From Candidatus Doudnabacteria bacterium (GTDB taxonomy: Bacteria > Patescibacteriota > Doudnabacteria > UBA920): DNA of 37,857 nucleotides. Made by a program: the position numbers and the translations under genes. The notes under the pieces are model-generated. The model saw only the letters and a program-made list of their open reading frames with translations. It searched no databases and was not told where the DNA came from. This document shows positions 21,962 through 30,587 of the stretch, in pieces (position 1 is the first letter of the stretch; the number at the start of each line of letters is the position of its first letter). The stretch covers positions 1-37,857 of the forward strand of contig JAHFJJ010000012.1 of the NCBI GenBank assembly GCA_023245895.1, given 5' to 3'.

Positions 21962-23236
21962 TTATTTAAACCAGTTATATATATTTTTTAAAAAGTTACC
22001 GATGCCTCCGAAAAATCTTTTGACATATCCTGGTTTTTTTTCTTCACCGCTATTAGCACTCTTATCGTTGGTAGTTATAAGGTTTGTTTTATCTTGGGAC
22101 TTGCTTTCTACAGAAATATTTTCCGGCGTACTCGTAGTCTGTTTTTGAATCAAGCTAGCTATACAGCTGCTCCCTAGTTCCTTATAGCCATCATTACATT
22201 TCCAAATATCTTTGTTACTATTCAAAGTAGGATGAGAATTAACTGGAATGGATACGCACTTTTGCTTATCTAAAGTTAGTGTTTGGCCTTCCTTACATGT
22301 TTTAGGCTGAATTGACGCTAGGTTGTTATTCGTTGGGGCAGGCGAGGGTGTAATTATAGGCGTAGGGGGAACATAAGTGTAAGTAGGTTCATCGTCTGGT
22401 GTTAGTGTGGTGGATGAAGATGCTCGCTGTACATTAGTTATGTCACAGGTCTCATTATCGTCTTGTAACACAATTTTATCCCAAGTATCCAAATCAAAGT
22501 CCGTTCCTAGATTTACGACTATATCGTTGCGCAAATATCTTTTTATGCTTGAACTATAGCAACCAATTCCGTACTTGATTAGGTAGTAGGTATAATCGAA
22601 CTCACTTTTAATAATTGCCTGTTTATTATCAGTGTCAACCTCCTTTAAGTAAAAGTAAGCATTATTTTGTTTTTTTACGCATTGATTACTGTCGTCAAAA
22701 GTGTAGCCGCTATCACACTCGCATTTATTATTTAGACTATTATAATCTGAATAAAGTCCATGTTCTGTTCTGCAAACCGTATTACCATACTGACATGTGC
22801 CGCCACTAATTACATAGCCGTATCCACACTCACAAACATCTCTTAGACTGTTATAACGAGAATTGTAGCCGAGCTGGTCATGGCATTGGTCATCTTCTGA
22901 TATGCATTGAGTTCTGCCAATAGAATCTTTAGCAAAACTGTATCCATAACCGCACTTGCAAGACCCTCCTGAGTAATCTGACCTCGCATTATAGCCATAC
23001 TTTTCTTTGCAGACTTGATCTGCGGATACGCAATAGGGAGTTCCCAAAAGCCCTGTACTAAACACGTAGCCACTCATGCATTTGCAACTATCTGTCAGAC
23101 TGTCGTACATGGACATTATCCCATATTGAGTACATTCTCCGTATGCTCTAACTTTTGGAGCATAAATAAAAATGCCACTCACGAATAATGTCGCAATGAG
23201 TAGCTTTAATATTATTTTATTCGATTGCATAGCCAT
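21962..23236 (-). CDS. Exported Cys-rich repeat protein
   Basis: 424 aa with a signal peptide (IILKLLIATLFVSGIFIYAPKVRA). Four EGF-like units follow, each with Cys spacing around YN/Y-SL-D-C-C-GY (for example YNSRYNSLRDVCECGYGY). Then come a beta-like domain, a Pro/Thr-rich stretch, another Cys-containing unit and a basic amphipathic tail (VKRFFGGIGNFLKNIYNWF). Disulfides are expected, so it acts outside the cytoplasm. The start overlaps the lipoprotein gene by 20 nt. It may be a cell-surface adhesin-like or interaction protein. Confidence 0.75.
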   Translation of the reverse strand: MAMQSNKIILKLLIATLFVSGIFIYAPKVRAYGECTQYGIMSMYDSLTDSCKCMSGYVFSTGLLGTPYCVSADQVCKEKYGYNARSDYSGGSCKCGYGYSFAKDSIGRTQCISEDDQCHDQLGYNSRYNSLRDVCECGYGYVISGGTCQYGNTVCRTEHGLYSDYNSLNNKCECDSGYTFDDSNQCVKKQNNAYFYLKEVDTDNKQAIIKSEFDYTYYLIKYGIGCYSSSIKRYLRNDIVVNLGTDFDLDTWDKIVLQDDNETCDITNVQRASSSTTLTPDDEPTYTYVPPTPIITPSPAPTNNNLASIQPKTCKEGQTLTLDKQKCVSIPVNSHPTLNSNKDIWKCNDGYKELGSSCIASLIQKQTTSTPENISVESKSQDKTNLITTNDKSANSGEEKKPGYVKRFFGGIGNFLKNIYNWFK

Positions 23237-23669
23237 TATTACCCGCCCAATTTTCTATTGCGTCATCAACTATAGACGAATCCATATCCAAAGTAAAATC
23301 CCAATTATTGCCATTAACGTCTGAGTCCGAAGCAGAGCCGTCGTTATCAATATCAGCAGAGAAATCCAAATGCCCGCCATTAGTAAAATGTATTGTCTCT
23401 ATGGTACCGTTTGAGACGTCGGCATCTAAATCATAACAACTGCCAGATTCATTAGAGCATGCCTCTACGGTTTCTGTCCCGTCAACATTTTCTTTTATTT
23501 CATCCCAGTACTCATTGACAGCTTCTTGTCTAGAAATAGTTTTTTTATTCTCACTAGCCTGATAACTTGAAGAGCCGCCTTTATTAACATTGATCGTTTC
23601 GTTGCCACAGCCAGCGCTAACTAAAGCTAAAACTAGGAAAACCAAGCTAGTTTTATACTTTAATTTCAT
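23217..23669 (-). CDS. Putative lipoprotein with acidic Asp-rich motif
   Basis: 150 aa starting MKLKYKTSLVFLVLALVSAGC, a lipoprotein signal with the lipobox Cys. After a Ser/Lys-rich linker there is a folded part with one Cys pair (VEACSNESGSCYDL) and an Asp-rich stretch (DIDNDGSASDSDVNGNN) that looks like a calcium-binding loop. It is translationally overlapped with the Cys-rich protein gene. Longer frames upstream overlap the 61-aa gene and are less likely. Confidence 0.7.
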   Translation of the reverse strand: MKLKYKTSLVFLVLALVSAGCGNETINVNKGGSSSYQASENKKTISRQEAVNEYWDEIKENVDGTETVEACSNESGSCYDLDADVSNGTIETIHFTNGGHLDFSADIDNDGSASDSDVNGNNWDFTLDMDSSIVDDAIENWAGNNGYAIE

Positions 23670-23682
23670 TATATAAAAATTA

Positions 23683-23868
23683 TTATCTGCAAGCCCAGCC
23701 AGTACAGGAACGGACGTAGCCTCCGATATAGTGGCTTCCTTTGCCGCTGCTTGTATAGCCACCCACCCTGAAACTGCCATAACGACCCCTCGCTTGAGCA
23801 GTATGGCCGCCTAGAGTCAAGCTCAGTATTAAAGCAAAAACCAATAAACCAAAAGTTAGTATTTTCAT
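23683..23868 (-). CDS. Small secreted Gly/Tyr-rich protein (61 aa)
   Basis: A clean signal peptide (KILTFGLLVFALILSLTLGGHTAQA) is followed by a 36-residue mature part with a partial repeat (FRVGGYTSSGKG, HYIGGYVRSCTG) and two cysteines. It starts the operon with the lipoprotein and Cys-rich genes. It is similar in style to small secreted proteins with GGY/GYTR repeats of unknown function. Confidence 0.65.
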   Translation of the reverse strand: MKILTFGLLVFALILSLTLGGHTAQARGRYGSFRVGGYTSSGKGSHYIGGYVRSCTGWACR

Positions 23869-23925
23869 GTTTTATGATTAATTATATATGTTAGCATATA
23901 CCTAAACCAAGTTTTTGTAAATAAC

Positions 23926-23952
23926 AAAAAATCGGCAGTTTGCCGATTTTTT
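23926..23952. terminator. Bidirectional terminator
   Basis: AAAAATCGGCA and TGCCGATTTTT arms between the 176-aa gene (upstream on the minus strand) and the secreted-protein operon. It belongs to the repeated TCGGC/GCCGA terminator set. Confidence 0.85.
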
Positions 23953-24058
23953 GCATTCTAAAACATGCGTGTTTAAGAGGAAAACACGATTATTTTATTC
24001 CTATTAAGGAAGCATTATTGTAGTATCTTTTTTCATATATATAATTATAGCATATTAT

Positions 24059-24589
24059 TTAATGAAAAAGAAATACTAAAAAAAGTACAAAAAGTAATAT
24101 GATGGCTAGCCCTAAGCATATTGTTTGAAGCATCCATGTCCATTTAGGGCTAACAACTACACCTTGTTTCCCTAATGATGTCCCATTGTGGAAGGCTTTT
24201 GCTTCGTCAAAAGGCATTTTGCCCTGAGTAGCTTTAATCCAGTTGTCTCGCTTAAGGCCTTTTTCATTTGTCATATCGTCCCACCATTTCTCTTTTCTTT
24301 TTATATGAATCAACCCCATAGACAATGAAGCTATAAGGAAAAAAAGACCCGACGCATACATAAACTTTAATCCGAATATTATAGTAAGCGACAGACCCTG
24401 AATTTTTTGATTAAAATAACTTAAAAAGAGTCCCGCAAAAGCCGTAAGAATAGTTGCGATTTGGACCTCTAGTCGTGTAAATTCATCAGCCAATTCGGAA
24501 ACTCGTCTTGTGGCGAATTGTAATTCTATCGAAGAAAGTTCCCGGTAACTTTTTGCTGATTCATTTTTTTGATCATCAGTCATGTCCAT
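24059..24589 (-). CDS. Hypothetical membrane protein (176 aa)
   Basis: The helical N-terminus (YRELSSIELQFATRRVSELADEFTRLEVQ) could form a coiled coil. Three membrane helices follow (ATILTAFAGLFLSYF, MYASGLFFLIASLSMGLI, ICLGLAIILLFVLFLVFLF), with a soluble loop (KWWDDMTNEKGLKRDNW) between the second and third. Not recognised. It is flanked by the terminator at 23926 and the lepA relic. Confidence 0.7.
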   Translation of the reverse strand: MDMTDDQKNESAKSYRELSSIELQFATRRVSELADEFTRLEVQIATILTAFAGLFLSYFNQKIQGLSLTIIFGLKFMYASGLFFLIASLSMGLIHIKRKEKWWDDMTNEKGLKRDNWIKATQGKMPFDEAKAFHNGTSLGKQGVVVSPKWTWMLQTICLGLAIILLFVLFLVFLFH

Positions 24590-24661
24590 AATTCTATTGT
24601 ATCAAAGGCTAAAATAAAAAACAATATGCTATTTCAGAGTATTTTTTAGCCGTGGAGAGTG

Positions 24662-24709
24662 TTATTTCTTCAAAACCGCCAAGAAAGCTTCTTGGGGAAT
24701 TTCTACCCT
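24662..24709 (-). pseudogene. Relic of a second lepA 3' end
   Basis: Encodes RVEIPQEAFLAVLKK and stop, identical in protein to the end of the intact LepA (24765 onward). Almost every codon differs at a silent position (for example GTA/GTC, GAA/GAG, ATT/ATA, TTG/CTT). Its upstream edge touches a palindrome (24706-24745). This is the tail of a divergent lepA allele, not a recent copy. Confidence 0.9.
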
Positions 24710-24745
24710 AAACCACTCCCCGCCGGAGGCGGGTCGGGTTTAGGG
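24706..24745. repeat. Palindrome between lepA and its relic 3' end
   Basis: Arms CCCTAAACC and GGTTTAGGG (one extra base) outside, CCCCGCC and GGCGGG inside. It overlaps the first bases of the relic and lies 20 nt from the intact lepA stop codon. Confidence 0.8.
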
Positions 24746-24764
24746 CGCCGCTCTCCCAATCTGT

Positions 24765-26561
24765 TTATTTTTTAAGTACGGCAAGGAATGCCTCCTGTGG
24801 TATCTCGACCCTGCCTATTTGCTTCATCCTTTTTTTACCCTTTTTTTGCTTGTTTAGGAGTTTCATTTTGCGGGTAACATCGCCGCCGTAGAGGTAGCCG
24901 GTTACGTCTTTGCGCAGGGCGCTTATGGTTTCGCGCGCGACAATTTTACCGCCTATTGCGGCTTGGATGGCTATTTCAAATTGGTGTTTGGGGATTAGGG
25001 TTTTAAGTTTTTCTACCAGCTCTTTGCCGTCTGTGTGGGCAACACTGCGGTGCATTATGGCGGAAAGGGCCGGGACGGGTTCGCCTGCCACGACAATATC
25101 TACTTTTACTAAATCCCCTATCCGCTCTTCTATAAAGTCATAATTTAAGCTGGCATAACCGGAGGAGACGGATTTTAGCTTATCATAAAAATCTAAAATA
25201 ATATTGTTGAGCGGCATTTCAAAATGCATGTCCACGCGCGTGTTGCCAATATATTTTATGTCTTTGCTAATGCCGCGGCGCTGGGTGGCAATTTCCATAA
25301 TGGGGCCAATATATTCCTGGGGCGTTAAAATTTCCACTTTCATCCACGGCTCGTAAATGTCTTTGATGATGCTGGGGTCCGGAAATTCGGCCGGGTTGTG
25401 GATGAGCAAATCTTTGCCCGCGCTGGTGGTAATGTGATAAGCGACTGATGGAGCTGTGAGAACTAAATCAAGATTATACTCTCTAGTTAATCTTTCCTGC
25501 ACAATGTCCATATGCAAAAGACCAAGGAAGCCGGTGCGGAAACCAAAACCTATTGACGGGATATTAATCGGTTCAAATTCTAATGCCGCATCACTTAGCT
25601 TTAATTTATCCATTGCATCGCGCAGAACAGGATAGTCATCGCCAGACACAGGAAAAATAGTCGCGTAAACCATGGGCTTCACGTGTTTGTAGCCCGGGAG
25701 TTGCTGGACGTCGGTTTTTCTGTCAAAGAGCGTGATGGTGTCGCCAACGCGCGCCTTAGAAACATCGCGCAACCCGGTAACTATATAGCCGACTTCCGCG
25801 GTTTTTATTTCGTCTGACTTTTGCATTTGCGGATGGAAATAGCCGACTTCCAAACTCTCGGCTTGGGTTTTAGAGCCTATCATATAAATTTTTTCTCTAT
25901 TCTTGAGCTGACCATCAATCGCGCGCACAAAAACTACTACGCCGCGGTGAATGTCATAGAGCGAATCAAATATCAGTCCAGTAAAAGGTTTACTGCTATC
26001 CCCTTTTGGCGCAGGCACGCGTTCAATAACGGCTTTTAAAATATCTTCCACGCCTTCGCCGGTTTTACCCGAGGCGTAAAGAATTTCATCATCGGTAAAC
26101 CCAAAAGTCCTTTTAAGTTCATCCGCAGTGGTTTGCCTGTCGGAATTCGGCAAGTCTATTTTATTCACGACGGGAATAAGTTTAAGGTCATGTTCCATGG
26201 CGAGGTAGACGTTTGCTAAAGTTTGTGCCTCGATTCCTTGAGTTGAATCGACTACTAAAATTGCGCCCTCGCAACAAGCCAACGATCGGCTAACTTCATA
26301 AGTAAAATCTACGTGCCCTGGTGTGTCAATCAGATTTAGTATGTAATCTTTATTGTTATAGTTATAGTTCATCCTAACCGGCTGGAGTTTGATGGTTATT
26401 CCCCTTTCACGCTCCAAGTCCATTTGGTCTAAAAGCTGTGCCTTCATTTCCCTTTTCTCAACCGTGTGCGTCACTTCCAAAAGCCGGTCGGCTAGAGTCG
26501 ACTTTCCGTGATCTATATGAGCGATAATACAAAAATTTCTTATGTTTTCCAAGTTAGGCAT
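24765..26561 (-). CDS. lepA: Elongation factor 4 (LepA)
   Basis: Ribosome-associated GTPase that back-translocates or remodels stalled ribosomes. At 598 aa it has the usual length. The GTPase motifs AHIDHGKST, DTPGHVDF and NKIDLP are intact, and the C-terminal domain unique to LepA (YLYGGDVTRKMKLLNKQKKGKKRMK) is present, ending RVEIPQEAFLAVLKK. A TAAAAT box ends 6 nt before the ATG, so the message may be leaderless. Confidence 0.98.
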   Translation of the reverse strand: MPNLENIRNFCIIAHIDHGKSTLADRLLEVTHTVEKREMKAQLLDQMDLERERGITIKLQPVRMNYNYNNKDYILNLIDTPGHVDFTYEVSRSLACCEGAILVVDSTQGIEAQTLANVYLAMEHDLKLIPVVNKIDLPNSDRQTTADELKRTFGFTDDEILYASGKTGEGVEDILKAVIERVPAPKGDSSKPFTGLIFDSLYDIHRGVVVFVRAIDGQLKNREKIYMIGSKTQAESLEVGYFHPQMQKSDEIKTAEVGYIVTGLRDVSKARVGDTITLFDRKTDVQQLPGYKHVKPMVYATIFPVSGDDYPVLRDAMDKLKLSDAALEFEPINIPSIGFGFRTGFLGLLHMDIVQERLTREYNLDLVLTAPSVAYHITTSAGKDLLIHNPAEFPDPSIIKDIYEPWMKVEILTPQEYIGPIMEIATQRRGISKDIKYIGNTRVDMHFEMPLNNIILDFYDKLKSVSSGYASLNYDFIEERIGDLVKVDIVVAGEPVPALSAIMHRSVAHTDGKELVEKLKTLIPKHQFEIAIQAAIGGKIVARETISALRKDVTGYLYGGDVTRKMKLLNKQKKGKKRMKQIGRVEIPQEAFLAVLKK

Positions 26562-26625
26562 AAGGATATTTTAGCTTTTTTTTGGGCAAAAAGAAAGAGC
26601 AGTTGCGCCGTTCTTTGCTCTTTGG

Positions 26626-26684
26626 GTAGTTAGCTGATTTATCAGCTGTTAATATTTCGGACAGCCCATAAATGGGCTAACTAC
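26626..26684. repeat. Palindromic repeat containing the murJ stop codon
   Basis: 59 nt with arms GTAGTTAGC and GGGCTAACTAC and an inner CCCATAAATGGG motif. Same family as the repeats at 1622 and 5855. The murJ TAG stop codon is formed by its last bases on the minus strand. Confidence 0.85.
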
Positions 26685-28291
26685 AGGAAACTTAGAACCT
26701 TTTTAATATAATCCAAAATTATCTGGCTTTCTCTTAACTTCAAAAGAGTGCTGGCGGCAAAGAAAACTATTAAACCTAAGATGCCGGAGCAGCCAACCTG
26801 GATCAGAAGGCCCAAAACCGTGTCAGTGTGGACCAATGGCGCGAAAACATACAGGCTGGCGTAGCTGGTTAAGGCCATAAACACGCTGGCTAAAACAATT
26901 TTGAAGGTTGTGGCGACGAGGTCGTCGTCAAACTCTTTAAGCGCCACTGTATTGTGTGAGTGTTTGTAAAGATGGGCGCGCAGGACAATAAATAGGGTAA
27001 TGGCGTTAAAAATGCTGGCAATGGAAAAGGCCGCGGCTACGCCGATTATGCCGTAGCGGCCTTTTAGGGCGAAGGCCAGGATTATGTTAACCATAAGCGC
27101 GATTAAATTTATGGTGACGGGGGTAATTGTATTTTGGCGCGAGTAAAAAGCCCGGGCGAAAATCGGCGTAAGGCTCTGGCTTATAAGCGCAAAAACCAAA
27201 ACTCCCAGTACGCTAAAAGTTAAAATGGTATTTTCCCAGGTGAATTTGCCGTGGCCCAAGTAAAGCCTAACGCCCTGGGCGCGGAAAATTAGCATAAGCA
27301 AAGTTAAGGGAATCATAAAGTACAAAATTTGGATAAAAGTTTTTTTGAGCATTGCCAAAAATCCCGCTTCATCGCCAAGCGCGAATTTTTCTGAAAGTGA
27401 AGGGAAGATTGCGGTTGCCAAAGAAAGCGCGATAATGCTTACGGGCAGGCTTAGCAAATTAACGGCCAAGGTAAAAATGGCAATGGAACCGGTTTGTAAA
27501 TTGGACGCGATGAAAGTGGCAACTAGCAGGCTGACCACGCTTAAGTCTATGGCGAAAATGCGCGGCAAATAAAGTTTCAGGAATTGTTTTATTGCAGCAT
27601 CATCCAAATTCCAGGCCGGCCTTAGCTTAAAAGAAGTCCTGGCAAGTTCCGGCAACTGGACAATTAAATGCAAGGCCGCTCCCAACAAAACGCCGTAGCC
27701 CAAGCCCGGGATGCCAAAGCGCGGATAAAAGAAAAGGATGCCGGCAATTATGCCAATGTTGTATAGGATGGGCGCGACGCCAGCCATTATAAAACGCTTG
27801 TAGGAATAAAGAATATTGGTGCAGGTGTTGGAAAGCGTGAAAATTATCTGCGACAGGATAATTATCCGCGTTAGCCCCACGGCTTGGCTTAAAGAGTCAG
27901 CGGAAAAACCCGGTACCAAAAGTTTGGTAATTGGCCAGGCAAGAATATAGAGCAAAATAAATCCCCCGCCCATAACCAACATCGTCAGCGTGATTATAGT
28001 GTTGGCGAATGCCTGCGCCCTTTTTTTATCTTTTACGACTAAGTCCACAAATACCGGAATGAGCGCCACCGAAAGCGTGCCGAGGATAAAGACGCTAAAG
28101 ATAAAATCCGGCACGCGGAAGGCGGCGTTGTAAATGTCTAAAATATAAATTTTGTCCCCGCCAAAGTGGGATGTAAACAGCGGGTCCCTGACCAGCGCGA
28201 CGAATTTTGAAAGCAACGCAAAAAAACCTACAATGAACGCGGCCTTGGTTATGGAAAATTTTTGCTCTAAAGAAAGGATTTTTTTAAACAT
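26681..28291 (-). CDS. murJ: Lipid II flippase
   Basis: Moves lipid II across the membrane for cell-wall synthesis. At 536 aa it has about 14 hydrophobic helices. Family features include the start FSITKAAFIVGFFALLSKFVALVRDPLFTSHFG and the RPAWNLDD-type cytoplasmic loop. It follows the DUF4012 gene by 9 nt and belongs to the wall and division cluster. The stop codon lies inside a palindromic repeat. Confidence 0.92.
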   Translation of the reverse strand: MFKKILSLEQKFSITKAAFIVGFFALLSKFVALVRDPLFTSHFGGDKIYILDIYNAAFRVPDFIFSVFILGTLSVALIPVFVDLVVKDKKRAQAFANTIITLTMLVMGGGFILLYILAWPITKLLVPGFSADSLSQAVGLTRIIILSQIIFTLSNTCTNILYSYKRFIMAGVAPILYNIGIIAGILFFYPRFGIPGLGYGVLLGAALHLIVQLPELARTSFKLRPAWNLDDAAIKQFLKLYLPRIFAIDLSVVSLLVATFIASNLQTGSIAIFTLAVNLLSLPVSIIALSLATAIFPSLSEKFALGDEAGFLAMLKKTFIQILYFMIPLTLLMLIFRAQGVRLYLGHGKFTWENTILTFSVLGVLVFALISQSLTPIFARAFYSRQNTITPVTINLIALMVNIILAFALKGRYGIIGVAAAFSIASIFNAITLFIVLRAHLYKHSHNTVALKEFDDDLVATTFKIVLASVFMALTSYASLYVFAPLVHTDTVLGLLIQVGCSGILGLIVFFAASTLLKLRESQIILDYIKKVLSFL

Positions 28292-28300
28292 AAAAAGTCT

Positions 28301-30526
28301 TTATCTTTTCCCAAAAACTAGGCCAAAGAAGTAATCTTTGTTAAGTATTATACCAGAAGCAAGGGAGCTTGTATCCAGGCTGTTGGCGTCAAAGTTTTTC
28401 CACTCAATTTTTCGCTCCGAAAAGTTCACAGCCCAGTTAAAATTATTGTTTTGGGCGCCGATTTGTTTTTGGACAAGCAGGCTGTACCTGTCTACGTCAG
28501 CCAGCCTAAAAGGCAGGCGGTAAACCAGCTTGACTGTCCTGCTTTCCCCTCCTTTTAGTTCCAGCCAGTTGCCAAAAAAAGTTTTGCCGGATTCCCGGCC
28601 GATAATTGTACCTGTAAGGTTATCGGTTACTGAGTTTTTTTGCCACTCATAAACGTCGCCGTCAATTTTGTATTTTTGGCTGTCGGGGTAGTTTAATTTT
28701 TTATAATCAAAGCCAATATTGTTAACCAGTTTGCTGTCCAAAGGCACATAGACCCTTAAAAAGTCTGAATTTTTGGTCTGCGGCAAGTCTGGCATTTTAT
28801 TGGTGCGGGTAATTAACAGTTCGTTAGTGACCGAGCCGTCCTCCCCTATTGTCGTGGTTAAATTCACTTGCTGGTCCATGGCCAGGTCGGTTTTAGTGCC
28901 GCCTAAGTTGCTGGACACAACTGAAAGATAGTCTCTGTCAGCATCCTGGATACCGCCGTCCCAATGGAAAGCCGCCAGCTGTTTTTGGAGGTTCGGGTCT
29001 TTGGCGTAAACCACAATTTGTTTTTGGCTTAAATTGTCCTGGAGGCTTTGGATAACCTGCGGCCATTGAGAAGCTTCTACGGCGCTGATTTTTTGCAGCA
29101 GCAACGGAAACAAGTCAGCCAAAATTTGTTTTGGTTCGTTAGTAGGCAGGTCATTACTTAGCGTTGTTATGGCCTGGGTTTGTTCTATAAAATTGTCGGC
29201 GTTTAAAACCACCCCATACTTTGGCAAGCTGACCGGGCCTGTTATTTTGAGCCAGTCAACAATTATATTTGGCGTGACGGCTATTATCAAGTCCGGGGTT
29301 TCCCCGCCCTCCAGCTCATAAAAGTTGCTGACTTTTTTCGCGCTGGAAGGAAAGTCGGCAAACCAGTTGGCGTCGCGCAAAAACCACCTGTCGTTTATGC
29401 TTAAAATAGGCATGGGCGGTTTGATCTTTTCCCTTATTTGTCCGTCCAGGTCATAAACGCTGCTGACTTGTATTTTGTTAATATTCCCGTCCCTCATTTT
29501 TAAAGCTCCGAAAGTGCCTATAAAGCCGCCGGAGGCCCTTAACTCGTTGTTGTTTTCAAATAAAATTAAAACTGTTTTATTCCCAAGCAGAAAATTTTTG
29601 CTCAAATCAAATACGTCCTTAAAGTTGCTTAGAGCCAGTTGAGCCGCGAAAAGCTTGCTTTTTAAATCCACAAAAGCTTCTCGGTTGCTTTTTGGCAGGT
29701 TATTTTGGCCAACTTGGCCGACAAGTTCGGCGGCGCGGGAAATTTTTTGTAAGCTTTGGTTTAACACGTCTTCCAGGCGGGCAAAAATTTCGGTTGTCTG
29801 GCCCTGGACGGCGTTAATCCCGGCGGCGCTGAGTTTTATGTTTTTTGCCTGCTGTTGGAAGGTTATTGAATCCTGGCCGGCCTGCGCCACCAGGCTGGCC
29901 GCTTCAAGCAGCCTGTCAGCGTCCCTTTTTTGGGGCACCAAATTCAGCAGCTGGTTAAGGGCCTCTCCGCTTTCCTTAATTTGCGCCTGTCCCCGGCTAA
30001 AGGCCTGGTAAGCCATGCCAAAACGGTTTTGAGCCTGGCCAAAGTCCTGGGCAGCCAGCGCGTCCTTGGCCTGTGAAAGGTAGGAGTTGCCTAAGAAGGC
30101 CGAATTTACAATTTTATTTTTTATCTCAATACCTTTAGCAATTAGGTGCAGGGAGCCGACCCCGGCCCAGGCCGCGCCGATGATGCCTAAAAATAAAAGC
30201 AAAGTTTTGGCGTACTGGGCCTGCCACAGCAGGCTAAAGCGTTTGGGCCAGAGCCCTTTGGTTTTTACAAAATCGTTTTTGGCTTTTGAAAAAGTTTTAG
30301 AGGCAGAATTTACAATCAGGCTGCCGGTATGAAAACAGGCTAGGATTAAAAATCCTACCGCCGCCTGGATGAAGTTCAAAACCATAAGGCCTGTCGAGTA
30401 AAAAAAATCAAAAAGCCTGTCGGCAATTTTTGCCAGAATTTTAAGGCGCCTTTGGCCGGTTTCCAGTTTTATGGGTATATGCCTTCCGTGATAGGTGTAG
30501 AGTTTTATTTTTTTAGATTTGTTCAT
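28301..30526 (-). CDS. DUF4012 membrane protein
   Basis: 741 aa. One or two N-terminal membrane helices (LNFIQAAVGFLILACF, LLFLGIIGAAWAGVGSLHLI) precede a long helical outside region. The DUF4012 domain follows (ILFENNNELRASGGFIGTFG, DRWFLRDANWFADFPSSA, VTPNIIVDWLKITGPVSLP). DUF4012 proteins are common in CPR and Gram-positive bacteria and are of unknown role, possibly in the envelope. A TATAAT box lies only 5 nt before the ATG. Confidence 0.9.
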   Translation of the reverse strand: MNKSKKIKLYTYHGRHIPIKLETGQRRLKILAKIADRLFDFFYSTGLMVLNFIQAAVGFLILACFHTGSLIVNSASKTFSKAKNDFVKTKGLWPKRFSLLWQAQYAKTLLLFLGIIGAAWAGVGSLHLIAKGIEIKNKIVNSAFLGNSYLSQAKDALAAQDFGQAQNRFGMAYQAFSRGQAQIKESGEALNQLLNLVPQKRDADRLLEAASLVAQAGQDSITFQQQAKNIKLSAAGINAVQGQTTEIFARLEDVLNQSLQKISRAAELVGQVGQNNLPKSNREAFVDLKSKLFAAQLALSNFKDVFDLSKNFLLGNKTVLILFENNNELRASGGFIGTFGALKMRDGNINKIQVSSVYDLDGQIREKIKPPMPILSINDRWFLRDANWFADFPSSAKKVSNFYELEGGETPDLIIAVTPNIIVDWLKITGPVSLPKYGVVLNADNFIEQTQAITTLSNDLPTNEPKQILADLFPLLLQKISAVEASQWPQVIQSLQDNLSQKQIVVYAKDPNLQKQLAAFHWDGGIQDADRDYLSVVSSNLGGTKTDLAMDQQVNLTTTIGEDGSVTNELLITRTNKMPDLPQTKNSDFLRVYVPLDSKLVNNIGFDYKKLNYPDSQKYKIDGDVYEWQKNSVTDNLTGTIIGRESGKTFFGNWLELKGGESRTVKLVYRLPFRLADVDRYSLLVQKQIGAQNNNFNWAVNFSERKIEWKNFDANSLDTSSLASGIILNKDYFFGLVFGKR

Positions 30527-30531
30527 TTCTC

Positions 30532-30537
30532 ATTATA
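30532..30537 (-). promoter_or_regulatory. -10 box of the DUF4012 gene
   Basis: Minus-strand TATAAT ending 5 nt before the ATG, with a weak TTACTA -35 at 16-bp distance. Transcription would begin at or within the start codon. Confidence 0.55.
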
Positions 30538-30587
30538 GTTCGCGTTGGTATATTAGTAACCGATTCGTAGTTTGTAAAGGCAGGCAG

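Noticed and set aside
24662-24709. attL/attR duplication of an integrative element at the lepA 3' end
   Set aside because: The two copies lack a long identical core (nearly every codon differs) and only about 55 bp lie between them, so no element is present now. A past element that restored the gene end cannot be excluded.
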